This document shows positions 25,194 to 35,083 of a stretch of DNA of 64,000 nucleotides, in pieces. Each line of letters starts with the position of its first letter. Within the stretch, counting starts at the first letter, position 1. The position numbers and the translations under genes are program-made. Source of the stretch: Paenibacillus glycanilyticus NBRC 16618 (GTDB lineage: Bacteria; Bacillota; Bacilli; Paenibacillales; Paenibacillaceae); assembly GCF_004000805.1 (NCBI RefSeq), contig NZ_BILY01000013.1, forward strand, positions 62,001 through 126,000, given 5' to 3'. The notes under the pieces are model-generated. The model was not told the origin of the DNA. It saw nothing but the letters and a program-made list of their open reading frames with translations, and searched no databases.

Positions 25194-26546
25194 CTACAGG
25201 ACCTGACGCAGCTTAACCGGCGGAATTAGAGGCAGCCCCTCCGGCATTGCCTGCAGCTCTTCCGAGGTTAGCGGATATTTCGCCCTTTCGTTCAAATGCC
25301 AGGAGACGGCTGCTGCTTCCGTAATAATTTTTCGCTTGGTGCCATTCTCCAGATAATACAGGAAGCCGTCCAGCCCGCTTGCAACTTGCCCGTGCAGGGA
25401 AGCGCCGAAATGAACGGAGTGAAGCGCATGCCATTTGGATGCCGCTTCAACCGCGGGCAGCGCGTCCGCAGACGGCCAGCTCCGGAGCAGAACCTGCGGC
25501 AGACGCACGACCGGTCCGGACCATTCCCCTTCGATTGGACGTTTGCTTCCTTGTTCGATCCAATAAACCTGCGGGCCAATCCCCTTCACAGCGACACTTT
25601 CCGGGTAGAAGGCGATCTCTCCCTTTCCCTTAAGCGAAGCTGGCTTCGGATGGCTTGTGCGGACTTGATGAATCCACGCATACGGATTATTCCATTTGGT
25701 CATATAGTAAACCATGTTTCGGGTGTTAACCTGTTCAAGCTGATCGCCAAGCGCCTTGATGCTGACGCTTCCGAAATGATGGATAAAGGAGTCCCTTGCG
25801 ATAATAAGGGAGTAACCGAGCAGCCTGGTCCGAATATTATAATCATCATCCTCATAGTTCCCGAATTCGAACCCTTCATCAAGAAAGCCGACCTGCTCCC
25901 ACAATTCGCGGCGGAACAAGAGGCAGAAGCCCGGCAGCCTGTCTGTTCTCTCCCAGCGCTTCGGATCGGAAATATTATTGAGTCTCGCGAATTCCGGCAT
26001 ATCTTCTATTCTTTCGTAAGGAACCGGAATTTGCTGGTCTCCGCTAATATAATTCGTGACCGGCCCCACCATTCCGATTGCGGGATCGCTGTGCAGACAG
26101 ATCAGCAAGTTGCCAAGCCAGTTATCGGTCACAAGCGTATCATTGTTGAGAATAAGCATTGTTGTGCCTTTGGCCATCATGAGTCCCATATTCACCGCAC
26201 CCGCGAAGCCGTAATTCTGATCGAGAACCCGGTAACGCACCTGACCGTCCAGTTGCTCCAAATATTCGGCTGTCCCGTCAGTCGAAGCGTTGTCGACAAC
26301 GATAATCTCGTGGGGCTGCTCCGTATTGTCCACGATGCTGTCGATGCAGCCGCGCAAATAATTCACCTGATTGTAGCTCGGGATTATAATGCTTGTTCCC
26401 TCGAACAAAGATTGATAGCTGCTTTGACCAGCAAGAAGTCCCTGATTGTATCCTGCCTGCAGACCGGCCTGATAGTTAGCCGAACGCCTTCCCTCTTTCG
26501 TAGGCGCGGGCTTGAGACGACGAATGCCCCGCGGTTTGCGTCTCAC
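25194..26546 (-). CDS. GT2 glycosyltransferase with N-terminal aromatic-Gly tag
   Basis: A 450-residue protein. After a basic start come four tetrads (YQAG LQAG YNQG LLAG, about 24-40). The GT-A catalytic domain follows: TSIIIPSYNQ, VVDNASTDGT, the DxD motif LNNDTLV (about 136), and DEGFEFGNYEDDDY near the active site. A C-terminal region of about 150 residues, with FYPESVAVKGIGPQVYWIEQ and repeated short strands, is not part of the usual GT2 core and may bind an acceptor. The GTG start has GGGAGAG 8 nt upstream. There is no membrane segment, so it acts in the cytosol, probably of the mother cell. Confidence 0.88.
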   Translation of the reverse strand: MRRKPRGIRRLKPAPTKEGRRSANYQAGLQAGYNQGLLAGQSSYQSLFEGTSIIIPSYNQVNYLRGCIDSIVDNTEQPHEIIVVDNASTDGTAEYLEQLDGQVRYRVLDQNYGFAGAVNMGLMMAKGTTMLILNNDTLVTDNWLGNLLICLHSDPAIGMVGPVTNYISGDQQIPVPYERIEDMPEFARLNNISDPKRWERTDRLPGFCLLFRRELWEQVGFLDEGFEFGNYEDDDYNIRTRLLGYSLIIARDSFIHHFGSVSIKALGDQLEQVNTRNMVYYMTKWNNPYAWIHQVRTSHPKPASLKGKGEIAFYPESVAVKGIGPQVYWIEQGSKRPIEGEWSGPVVRLPQVLLRSWPSADALPAVEAASKWHALHSVHFGASLHGQVASGLDGFLYYLENGTKRKIITEAAAVSWHLNERAKYPLTSEELQAMPEGLPLIPPVKLRQVL

Positions 26547-26563
26547 TCACAAATCTCTCCCGT

Positions 26564-27286
26564 CTAGTATTCTATATCCCAATATCGGGCGGATGCTTCC
26601 TTAAGCGACTCGAATGTACCCGCATCCATCCACCAGCCGGCTAACGTCCGGTAGGTTAATAGACCGGCAGCCGCGTAAAGATTATTCAGATCCGTAATCT
26701 CGAGTTCTCCTCTGCTTGACGGGCTGATATTCTCGATTCTCTCGAAAACATCCGAGCTATACATATATAAACCGGTAACCGATAGATTCGACTGCGGCTC
26801 CGCGGGCTTTTCTTCTATGTGCTTGATTGCACCGCTAGCATCAAAGACCGGAATCCCGTAACGGTGCGGATCGTCGACTTCCTTAAGAAGCACCATCGCC
26901 CCGTCTTGCTGCTGCCGAAAATCATGAATATAAGGCGTTAAATCCTCTTCAAACAAGTTGTCACCCAGAAGAACGAGGAACTTCTCGCCATCCGCAATAA
27001 ACGGTCTGGCCAGCTGCAGCGCATCCGCAATGCCCCCGGCTCCTTCCTGGATCCGGTATACCAGCGACACCTTCCGGTCTTCCCCGCTGCCGAAATACCG
27101 GATAAACGTTTCCGCAGACTGACGGTTCGTGATAATCAGAATCTCGTTGATCCCTGCCCTGCGCAGCGACTCGATACCATGGTGGATCATCGGATGTCTG
27201 CCGACCGGCAGCATATGCTTATTGATATAAGAAGTAAGAGGCATGAGCCGTGTTCCGGTTCCGCCCGCCAAAATAACAGCTTTCAA
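26564..27286 (-). CDS. Sugar-phosphate nucleotidyltransferase
   Basis: A 240-residue enzyme of the glucose-1-phosphate thymidylyltransferase type. Visible: MKAVILAGGTGTRLMPLT (nucleotide-binding loop), NKHMLPVGRHPM with the catalytic Lys, LVLLGDNLFE with the metal-binding Asp, HIEEKP, and GWWMDAGTFE. It makes an NDP-sugar from NTP and a sugar-1-phosphate. The TTG at 27286 has AGGAGG 9 nt upstream and gives the usual start of the family; an ATG at 27307 would include the binding site. It sits between two GT2 genes, so it probably supplies their donor sugar. The sugar cannot be told from sequence alone. No dehydratase or epimerase is adjacent. Confidence 0.9.
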   Translation of the reverse strand: MKAVILAGGTGTRLMPLTSYINKHMLPVGRHPMIHHGIESLRRAGINEILIITNRQSAETFIRYFGSGEDRKVSLVYRIQEGAGGIADALQLARPFIADGEKFLVLLGDNLFEEDLTPYIHDFRQQQDGAMVLLKEVDDPHRYGIPVFDASGAIKHIEEKPAEPQSNLSVTGLYMYSSDVFERIENISPSSRGELEITDLNNLYAAAGLLTYRTLAGWWMDAGTFESLKEASARYWDIEY

Positions 27287-27315
27287 AAGTGCAGCCCTCC
27301 TAACCATGTGCAGAC

Positions 27316-28068
27316 TTACAAGGCCATCTCGCGCTTGCGCAGCCGATCCTCGAACCCGCCCCGTTCATCTGTGCATGACAGCAGCCAATAGATCGCCTCC
27401 AAATGATCGCCTAAAATTAATCGTTCAAGCGGGTTTTTCCTCTCCCGCTCCGGCCGCGGTTTGTTTATTTTGCCGACATTAACGGTGTGTACGGCCTTCA
27501 CCTTAAGTCCTTGCTTCACAGCCATCGCGTGGGCAAGCGGAGGGACTGACAAGGCTTCCGCTCCAATCGTATCCAGGCATCTGCGGCTGATCGCATGCGG
27601 TACGGCCGTGAACGACATCCCCTTCAGGTCAGGCCTTTGAAGAACGGCATTCAAGGCATGCTTAGCCAGCACGACACTATGAACCTTCGCTTTGCGAACC
27701 GGACCGGAATAGTTATTCAACGCCGCGTCTACTCCTTTTTCTCTCACTGCGTAAATGAAAGGACGCAAATTAGCAGCTGATATAACCATATCTCCGTCAA
27801 TAAACAGCAGTACCTCGCCTTTAGCTTCCAATGCCCCTATCGTTCTCCCAACGTCATGACCAAGAGGCTTCCCGAATTGCAGCACCCTTGCCCCCATCTT
27901 TCTAGCAATTGCTATGGAACCGTCTGTAGAACCATTGGCAACGACAATAACCTCCGTACGGGGATGTACCTTTGCCGCTTCGCGAATCACGCGCCCGATG
28001 GTCGATTTTTCATTCATAACAGGGATAATGACCGATACGGCCGGATTAGGATGAGGTGCGCGTTTCAT
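27316..28068 (-). CDS. GT2 glycosyltransferase
   Basis: A 250-residue single-domain GT-A enzyme: [30 protein letters not shown], and the DxD motif LLFIDGDMV (about 99). The build resembles glycosyltransferases that transfer to proteins or lipids in the cytosol, without membrane spans. The ATG at 28068 has AGGTGA 8 nt upstream; a longer frame to 28197 lacks a binding site and the GT2 start pattern. It is the first gene after the terminator of the giant repeat protein, so the enzyme operon starts here with its own promoter, not clearly identified. A CATACTA-like element lies near 28130. Confidence 0.88.
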   Translation of the reverse strand: MKRAPHPNPAVSVIIPVMNEKSTIGRVIREAAKVHPRTEVIVVANGSTDGSIAIARKMGARVLQFGKPLGHDVGRTIGALEAKGEVLLFIDGDMVISAANLRPFIYAVREKGVDAALNNYSGPVRKAKVHSVVLAKHALNAVLQRPDLKGMSFTAVPHAISRRCLDTIGAEALSVPPLAHAMAVKQGLKVKAVHTVNVGKINKPRPERERKNPLERLILGDHLEAIYWLLSCTDERGGFEDRLRKREMAL

Positions 28069-28198
28069 CCACTGAATCACCTCGGTTTTACGCCTATTAA
28101 TATTTGCAAGCATATTGATGCACATCACATAGTATGTATGCAGACTGTTGGCGCAACGGCATTTGTACAACTTCCAAGACGTCTGTCCCCCTCCCAAT

Positions 28199-28240
28199 TA
28201 AAAAAGAGGATAGGAGCATAGATTTAGCTCCCATCCTCTA
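28199..28240 (-). terminator. Terminator of the giant repeat-protein gene
   Basis: The stem GAGGATGGGAGC/GCTCCTATCCTC has one mismatch and a 9-nt loop, and is followed on the minus strand by six T. It lies 16 nt past the stop codon and separates this gene from the glycosyltransferase operon. Confidence 0.88.
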
Positions 28241-28255
28241 TTAAATCTATGAATG

Positions 28256-31200
28256 TTACCGGCCAATGGCGATCCAGTTCATATATCCCTCAGGCTCAAA
28301 CGAACCTCTGGAGCGGACAATATTTAGAATGGCGCTGCCTTCGGATTTGCTAAAGACGGATACATAGCATTCCGGATTATCGCAGATGGCGGTAATGGCA
28401 TAGTCCGTATTGCTGAACGGCTCGTCGAATATAACTTCAATCTCCAGCATCTTCCCTTTTTTGAAGAACGAATACGGGGCAAGGCCGAACTGTTGAATGA
28501 CCTGACCGGTTCCCGTGGAGCGGATATAGGAAGGCGCCGGTTCCGGCTCTTGCTCCGACTGTTCTTCCGCATCTTCTATGACTGGCGGGAATATCGCCGA
28601 TACAAGCTCCGGCGCCAATTTATCCAGCGTTATTGCCTCTGTCGCAATATGCCAGCCGCATACGCTGTCTTCCGCCAGCTTCTCTCTCGTTACGCTCTCA
28701 TTGGCTAGCTTCTCGGTTGTGATGCTCTCATCGGCCAGCTTCTCGGCCGTGATGCTTTCTTCTACCAGCTTATCGCCAGTGATGCTGTTGCCGGCAAGCT
28801 TATCGCCCGTCACGCTGCCGAACGCCAGCTTCTCGCGGGTAACGCTGCTATTTGCCAGCTTCCCGGATGTGACGCTATGATCCGCGAGCTTCCAAGTGGT
28901 TACACTGTCATCGGCTAGCTTAAGCGTTGTAATGCTGTCATCGGCCAGCTTCTCCGCCGTAACGCTCGCGTCGGCCAATTTGCTGCTAGTCACCGCTTGA
29001 TCAGCCAGTTTATTGATCGTAACGCTGCCGTCCGCCAGCTTGCTTGCGGTCACACTCTCGTCGGCCAGCTTGCGGCTTGTGATGCTGTCGTCGGCTAGCT
29101 TCTCTGCGAGTATGCTGGCATCCTGAAGGATATTTCCGGTAATGGCATCTGCCGCCAGCTTCTCGGCCGTAATGCTTCCAGCCGCGAGCTTCTCGCTTGT
29201 AATGCTGTTATCGGCCAGCTTGCTTCCGGTCACCGCTTGATCAGCCAGCTTCTCGCTTGTCACGCTCTCGTCGGCCAGCTTATCGCTGGTCACACTTTCA
29301 TCAATCAGCTTGCGGCTCGAAATACTGTAGTCGGCAAGCTTACCTGTCGAGACGCTCTCATCCGCCAGCTTGCTTCCGGTGACGGACAGGTCGGCTAGCT
29401 TGCTCGTAATAACATTTCCGTCAGCCAGCTTCTCGGAGGTTACGCTCTCCGCAATCAGCTTGCGGCTTGTAATGCTATCGTCGGCCAGCTTCTCGGTTGT
29501 CACACTTTCATCGGCTAGCTTGCGGCTTGTAATGCTAGCAGTGGCAAGCTTTTCTTCCGTGACGCTTCCCGCAGCAAGCTTCTCCGTTGTGACGCCCTCA
29601 TCCGCCAGCTTGCTCCAAGTGACGGCCAGATCGGCCAGCTTGTTGCTTGATACGCTGCCGTCGGCCAGCTTCTCGCCAGTTACACTTTCATCAACCAGCT
29701 TCCCGGATGTAATACTGTCGTCAGCCAGCTTCTCGGTCGTGACGCTCTCTTCGGCCAGCTTCTCCGAAGTAATGCTTCCGGACGCCAGTTTGCCAGTCGT
29801 GACACTTTCATCGGCAAGCTTATCGCTTGAGATACTGCCCTCGGCGAGGTTCCAGGCCGTGACACTTCCGCCCGCGAGCTTGCGGGATGTAATACTTTCA
29901 TCCGCCAGCTTCTCGGTCGTGACGCTCTCGCCTGCCAGCTTCCAGGTGGTCACGCTAGCATCAGCCAGCTTCTCATTCGTTACGCTGCCGCCTGCCAGCT
30001 TCTCGGTTGTAACGCTCTCGTCCGCGAGTTTACTGCCGGTAACGGCCAGGTCAGCCAGCTTTAGGCCCGTGACGCTTTCGTCCGCCAGCTTGTCGCCGGT
30101 CACGCTTTCGTCCACCAGCTTACGGGTCGTGATGCTATCGTCCGCCAGCTTCTCGGTCGTGACACTTTCATCCGCCAGCTTGCTGCCGGTAATGCTGTCT
30201 GAGGACAGCTTATCAGCCGTAATGCTTCCGGACGCCAGCTTCTCGCCGGTAATGCTGTTATCGGCAAGCTTGCTTCCGGTAACAGCCTGATCAGCGAGCT
30301 TTATGCTCGTCACGCTGCCGCCTGCCAGCTTATCGCCAGTCACGCTTTCATCGATTAGCTTACGGCTCGAAATACTGGAATCGGCAAGCTTCCCGGTCGA
30401 GACACTCTCATCCGCCAGCTTGCTGCCGGTGACGGACAGGTCAGCTAGCTTGCTTGTAATGACGCTTCCCTCCGCCAGCTTCTCGGTAATTACGCTTGCC
30501 GCGGTCAGCTTTCGGCTTGTAATGCTGTCGTCGGCCAGCTTCTCCGTCGTTACGCTTTCGTCGGCCAGTTTACGCCTTGTAATGCTTTCTGCCGCGAGCT
30601 TCTCAGATGTAACGCTTCCCTCCGCCAGCTTTTCCGTCGCAACGCTCTCATCCGCCAGCTTGCTGCCGGTGACAGACAGATCCGCGAGCTTGCTCGTAAT
30701 GATATTTCCGTCGGCCAGCTTCTCGCTGGTGACACTCTCATCAAACAGCTTGCGGGTAGTTATGCTGTCGTCGGCCAGCTTATCGGTAGTGACGCTCTCC
30801 GCTGCCAATTTGCGGCCTGTTACCGCCTGATCGGCCAGCTTGCTCGTCGTTACGCTCTCTTCGGCCAGCTTCTCGGAAGTGACGCTTTCGTCCACCAGCT
30901 TGCGGGTTGCAATGCTATCGTCGGCCAGCTTCTCCGCCGTTACGCTGTCGCCTGCCAGCTTCCGGCCAGACACGCTTTCATCCAGCAGCTTCTCGGCCGA
31001 AACGCTTTGATCGGCCAGCTTGCTGCTCGTGATACTTCCGTCCGAAAGCTTATCGCTTGTAATGCTTTCAACAGCCAGCTTACTGCCGGTAATACTTCCG
31101 TCGGCCAGCTTGCTGCCCGTAATAATGCCATCCGCCAGCTTCCGGCTTGAAATGCTTTCATCCGCCAGCTTATCGCCGGTAATGCTGCCTCCGGCCAGCT

Positions 31201-34200
31201 TGCTGCCCGTTACGCTTTCGGCTGTCAGCTTATCGCCGGTGATGCTCTCGAATGCCAGCTTCCGGCCTGTCATGCTTGCGTCGGCCAGCTTATCGGCCGT
31301 AATGCTGTTATCAGCCAGCTTGTCGTTAGTAATACTGCCTGCCGTCAGCTTGCTTCCGGTAATGCTCTCATCCGAAATCTTCTCGCCCGTGACGCTGTTG
31401 TCGGCCAGCTTGCTGCTTGTGATGCTTCCTTCCGCAAGCTTGCCGGTTGTGACGCTCTCATCGGCCAGCTTCCCGGTTGTGATGCTGTCATCCGCCAGCT
31501 TATCGGTAACAACGCTGCCGTCAAGCAGCTTGGAGGTTTCGATAATCCCTTCAGCCAACTGCTCCGGCAAAATCGTTTTAGGCTTGAATTCATTAAGAAC
31601 ATCCGCACTCAGGTGATCGAAGGACACCGTGCCTTTCCGAAGATGATAGCTTTGAATGGAATCGGCCTTAATATGCTTGCTCGCAATCGTCTCCAGGCGC
31701 AGGTGATCGCCCGATACGGTATCAACTGCCAACTTGGCGGATGTTACCGCGCCGTTTTGCAGCTTGCTTTCATCGATGCTGCCCGGCGTCAGATGCTTCT
31801 CCTGAACGGACAACGGCTGGATATGATCGGCATTAACCGATAAGGAAGCCAGCTTGGTTTCCCGAACCGCACCGTCCGCGAGATGCTCCGTTCCGATAAT
31901 TTCATCCTGCAGGGCTTCCGAATTTACCGCGCCGGCTTGGATATGGGCTTCCCCTACGCTGAGCGGAGCAAGCTTCGCTTCGGTGACTGCTTCATCGGTC
32001 AGATGAATGTTGCGAACGCTGCCCTCTACGATATGAATGCCAAGGACGGAATCATTCGCCAAATGCCTGCTTACGACCGCTTCGTTGCCGATATGGCTGG
32101 ACTGCACAGCGCCGGTTGCCAGCTTAGGCGCCGTTACCGACTGATTAGACAAAGCCTCCGTGCCAACCGCTCCGCCGCGGATATGATCCGCTCCGATAAT
32201 ATCCTCCGTCAGATGCTCGGATTGAATGGAGAGCGGCTCGATATGATTCGATTGAATCGAGAACGGGCGTATTAACTCCGAGTAGATGGAGCCTTCCGCA
32301 AGTTTGCCAGCCGTAACGCTGCCGTCTGCCAGCTTGGAAGAGGTTACGCTTGAATCGTTCAGCTTTTCGGTTGTTACCGCATCCTTGGACAGCTTGCTTG
32401 CCGTTACGGCCTGGTCGGCAATATGATCCGTGTTCACGATATCGTACGACAGATTCATCTCGGTAACGGACTGATAACCCATATGCTCCGCTTGAATAAT
32501 ACCCGTCTGCAGATGCTCCGACTGGATCGCCTGAAGGCCGATTAATTCTGAATGAATCGAGCCCGGAGCAATATGATTCGATTGCACGCTGCCATCCGCC
32601 AGCTTGGAGGAGGTAACGTTCGAATCCGCCAGCTTCTCGCTTGTTACCGATTGGGCAGCCAGCTTGCCGGTTGTCACCGCGTGGTCGGACAAATGCTCCG
32701 TTTGTACGCTGCTTTCCGACAAATGCTGCCGCGTTACTGCTTCGTCCGCCAAATGAACGGATTGGATGGCGCCGTCCTCAATATGCTCGCTCGCAATAGA
32801 AGAATACTGAAGATGACCGCCATGGATGGAAGCAGGCTGAATCGCATCGGAATTCACCGCATCTTGCGCGATATGCTGTTCGTTGACGCTGCCATCGCCA
32901 AGCTTCGAGGCGGTTACGCTTCGCTCGGCCAGCTTGTCGGTTGAAACGGATTCGGGAGCAAGCTTCTGGGAGCCTATGCTATGATCAGCCAGATGATGCG
33001 GATGAACAGAGTTCGGAGACAGGTTAAACTCGGTAATCGCACCGTAAGCGATCTTGCCGCTTGTAACCGACAGATCCTGAATGGCATCCGTGCCTACTGC
33101 CTGATTGGCGAAATGCTGCTTCTCAATCGCCTTCGGCTTCAAATGCTCGCCGGAGATCGCTTCCGGGGAAATCGCATCCTCGGTTACGGAACCTGCCGAA
33201 AAATGATAGGCGCGGAGCGTATCGGGAGCAAGCTTCTGAAACGTAATAATCTCGTTCTTCAGATGACCCGTTTCGATGGCGCCCGCAGCGAGCTTGGAGC
33301 TTTTGACCGCGCCATCCGCTATTTTTCTATCCGTTACGGCCTGGTCCGCAAGCTGGTGCGTACCAACCGACTGGTCGCTCAGATGATCGGTCGTAATGGC
33401 TTGGGGAGCGATTTTCTCCCCTTTCACAGAGCCGTCCTGCAGCTGCTCCCTGCCTACGGAACCGGACTGCAAATGCTGACGCGACACCACCTGATGGGCA
33501 ATATGGCGCTGCTCGATCTGGCCGATGGCAATATGATCCGAAATGATGCTGCTGCGCCCGATATGACGGGTTTGCACGGCTTCATTTGTCAGCTTGCTCG
33601 AGTTGACGCTTTGATCGACAAGATGCTTGCTCCCAATCTGTCCGGCCACGATATGCTCGCCGGAAACGGTCTCCTGCTGGAGATGACTTGCGTTAACGGC
33701 TCCGGGTGCTATCCGCTCGGCGTTTACGGATTGAGGCTGAAGGGCTCCGGTCCCTACCGCTCCTTCCGCCAGATGCTCCTGCGTGATGGCGCCTGGAGCC
33801 ACGTGCTTCCCCAGGATAGCTCCAATCGAGACATGCTCCGCCAAGAGCAGCCCTTGCTTCAGATGAACGGACTCAATCGTATCCGAGGCCAGCTTGCTGC
33901 CTGTAATCGCTCCGTCCCGCAATTTGGAATGAGTAACCGATGCCTCGCCAAGCTTCGAATTCGTAATGGCCTCATTGGCTATTTTTTCCGTGCGGACGGC
34001 GCTGTTTTGAATTTTATCCGCAGAGATGGAATGGTTGTCGATCAGCTCTTCCGTGATGATAAACGGCTGAAGATGCCGCGATGTAATCGAGCTGTCCGAG
34101 ATTTTGCTGGAATCAATAGTCCGGTCGGCCAGCTTCTCCGAGGTGATGCTGCCATCCTGCAGCTTGCTGCCGTTAATCGAGGAATCCACGATTTTATCCC

Positions 34201-35002
34201 CGGTAATGGAGCTGTTCGAAAGATGGTTGCCCGTAATGGCTAAAGGCGAAACTTTATTGCCCGTTACGGCTCCGGGGGCAAGATGAATATTTTGCACCGC
34301 ATAATCGGATAAGGTGGAAGAGTTGATGCTGCCCGGACGCATTTTGTCCGAGTCTACCGAGTAAGGAGCAAGCTTGCTGCCTGTTACGGCGCCATCCACG
34401 ATATCATCCGTATAGATAAACGGAAACGGTTTGTATAGGTCCTGCTTCTCCACCAGTTTGTCGAGCTTCTTCTCATAAGTTGGCTCAAGTCCCGGTACAG
34501 ATGTTTTTTCTTCCTTCCGCTCCTGCTTCGATTCTTGCCCTTGCGCTTGCTTAGCTTCCGGCTTCGCTTCAGGCTTCGATTCAGGCTTCGATTCCTGCTT
34601 AACTTCTTGTTGCTTCAGTTCAAGCCTAGGCTCCTGCTTCAGCTCCGGAATCGGTACGGGATCAGCATCATAAGAAGCGATTTCCTCAATAAGCCGCTCT
34701 GTCTCAGCGTCGCTTATTTCAGCCGATGAGGAGGCATCGGCAACAAGGATCAATTCTTCCGTCAATACAGGGATCAAATCCGTCTCCGCTTGCGGGGCTT
34801 CTTCCACAGGAGCTATTGCGTTAATGTTCACCGGTCGGTTCTCTGCAGGTTTAGGCTGCGGAACAAGCAGGTTATTATTCTGAACCTTATTCTTTTTGCT
34901 TTTCAATTCATCCAGCCACTTTAATTCCGAGGCATTCGGATTATCAACAAAATAACTCGGCTTACGCCCTTTGGTGCTTTTCGACGATTTACCTTTTGTC
35001 AT
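28256..35002 (-). CDS. Giant decapeptide-repeat protein, probable spore-surface fibre
   Basis: A 2248-residue protein in three parts. Residues 1-198 have a basic start (MTKGKSSKSTKGRKPSYF), no signal peptide, and a Lys/Pro/Glu/Gln-rich stretch. Residues about 199-2137 are some 194 tandem 10-residue repeats; in the C-terminal half they read SVTxxKLADE, in the N-terminal half xxSxxxxHLA with more variety. Residues about 2150-2248 form a non-repeat domain ending in NWIAIGR, which resembles what I recall as the WIAG-tail domain of Paenibacillus repeat proteins. Such decads also occur in phage tail fibres, so a rod or fibre is likely. The high Ser/Thr content and neighbouring glycosyltransferases suggest O-glycosylation. 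The ATG has GGAGAGG 3 nt upstream. Confidence 0.88.
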   Translation of the reverse strand: MTKGKSSKSTKGRKPSYFVDNPNASELKWLDELKSKKNKVQNNNLLVPQPKPAENRPVNINAIAPVEEAPQAETDLIPVLTEELILVADASSSAEISDAETERLIEEIASYDADPVPIPELKQEPRLELKQQEVKQESKPESKPEAKPEAKQAQGQESKQERKEEKTSVPGLEPTYEKKLDKLVEKQDLYKPFPFIYTDDIVDGAVTGSKLAPYSVDSDKMRPGSINSSTLSDYAVQNIHLAPGAVTGNKVSPLAITGNHLSNSSITGDKIVDSSINGSKLQDGSITSEKLADRTIDSSKISDSSITSRHLQPFIITEELIDNHSISADKIQNSAVRTEKIANEAITNSKLGEASVTHSKLRDGAITGSKLASDTIESVHLKQGLLLAEHVSIGAILGKHVAPGAITQEHLAEGAVGTGALQPQSVNAERIAPGAVNASHLQQETVSGEHIVAGQIGSKHLVDQSVNSSKLTNEAVQTRHIGRSSIISDHIAIGQIEQRHIAHQVVSRQHLQSGSVGREQLQDGSVKGEKIAPQAITTDHLSDQSVGTHQLADQAVTDRKIADGAVKSSKLAAGAIETGHLKNEIITFQKLAPDTLRAYHFSAGSVTEDAISPEAISGEHLKPKAIEKQHFANQAVGTDAIQDLSVTSGKIAYGAITEFNLSPNSVHPHHLADHSIGSQKLAPESVSTDKLAERSVTASKLGDGSVNEQHIAQDAVNSDAIQPASIHGGHLQYSSIASEHIEDGAIQSVHLADEAVTRQHLSESSVQTEHLSDHAVTTGKLAAQSVTSEKLADSNVTSSKLADGSVQSNHIAPGSIHSELIGLQAIQSEHLQTGIIQAEHMGYQSVTEMNLSYDIVNTDHIADQAVTASKLSKDAVTTEKLNDSSVTSSKLADGSVTAGKLAEGSIYSELIRPFSIQSNHIEPLSIQSEHLTEDIIGADHIRGGAVGTEALSNQSVTAPKLATGAVQSSHIGNEAVVSRHLANDSVLGIHIVEGSVRNIHLTDEAVTEAKLAPLSVGEAHIQAGAVNSEALQDEIIGTEHLADGAVRETKLASLSVNADHIQPLSVQEKHLTPGSIDESKLQNGAVTSAKLAVDTVSGDHLRLETIASKHIKADSIQSYHLRKGTVSFDHLSADVLNEFKPKTILPEQLAEGIIETSKLLDGSVVTDKLADDSITTGKLADESVTTGKLAEGSITSSKLADNSVTGEKISDESITGSKLTAGSITNDKLADNSITADKLADASMTGRKLAFESITGDKLTAESVTGSKLAGGSITGDKLADESISSRKLADGIITGSKLADGSITGSKLAVESITSDKLSDGSITSSKLADQSVSAEKLLDESVSGRKLAGDSVTAEKLADDSIATRKLVDESVTSEKLAEESVTTSKLADQAVTGRKLAAESVTTDKLADDSITTRKLFDESVTSEKLADGNIITSKLADLSVTGSKLADESVATEKLAEGSVTSEKLAAESITRRKLADESVTTEKLADDSITSRKLTAASVITEKLAEGSVITSKLADLSVTGSKLADESVSTGKLADSSISSRKLIDESVTGDKLAGGSVTSIKLADQAVTGSKLADNSITGEKLASGSITADKLSSDSITGSKLADESVTTEKLADDSITTRKLVDESVTGDKLADESVTGLKLADLAVTGSKLADESVTTEKLAGGSVTNEKLADASVTTWKLAGESVTTEKLADESITSRKLAGGSVTAWNLAEGSISSDKLADESVTTGKLASGSITSEKLAEESVTTEKLADDSITSGKLVDESVTGEKLADGSVSSNKLADLAVTWSKLADEGVTTEKLAAGSVTEEKLATASITSRKLADESVTTEKLADDSITSRKLIAESVTSEKLADGNVITSKLADLSVTGSKLADESVSTGKLADYSISSRKLIDESVTSDKLADESVTSEKLADQAVTGSKLADNSITSEKLAAGSITAEKLAADAITGNILQDASILAEKLADDSITSRKLADESVTASKLADGSVTINKLADQAVTSSKLADASVTAEKLADDSITTLKLADDSVTTWKLADHSVTSGKLANSSVTREKLAFGSVTGDKLAGNSITGDKLVEESITAEKLADESITTEKLANESVTREKLAEDSVCGWHIATEAITLDKLAPELVSAIFPPVIEDAEEQSEQEPEPAPSYIRSTGTGQVIQQFGLAPYSFFKKGKMLEIEVIFDEPFSNTDYAITAICDNPECYVSVFSKSEGSAILNIVRSRGSFEPEGYMNWIAIGR
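28590..34405 (-). repeat. About 194 tandem 30-bp repeats coding decapeptides
   Basis: The DNA has a strict 30-bp period for almost 6 kb: on the plus strand CAGCTT recurs every 30 bases from about 28,620 to 31,560. The phase slips by six bases near 31,575, where one decad has only eight residues. The part nearest the 3' end of the gene is much more uniform than the 5' part, which suggests recent expansion or gene conversion there. Confidence 0.92.
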
Positions 35003-35083
35003 TGACCTCTCCTTCTTTCTTCCTCCCCAAAGTTATTTCACTATATGCTCATACCCATGGGCGCGCTACTAACGTTTAGGCAA

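Noticed and set aside
25296..26567. A 423-codon plus-strand frame over the GT2 gene
   Set aside because: The GT2 motifs on the minus strand are clear. The long antisense frame arises from GC-rich codon use.
29370..30290. A 306-codon plus-strand repeat frame within the giant decapeptide gene
   Set aside because: Any frame through a 30-bp repeat without stops stays open. The minus frame has a unique head and tail domain and a ribosome binding site; this one does not.
28590..34405. CRISPR-like periodicity in the repeat region
   Set aside because: The period is 30 bp without distinct spacers, stays in coding phase, and changes follow codon logic. It is a protein repeat.
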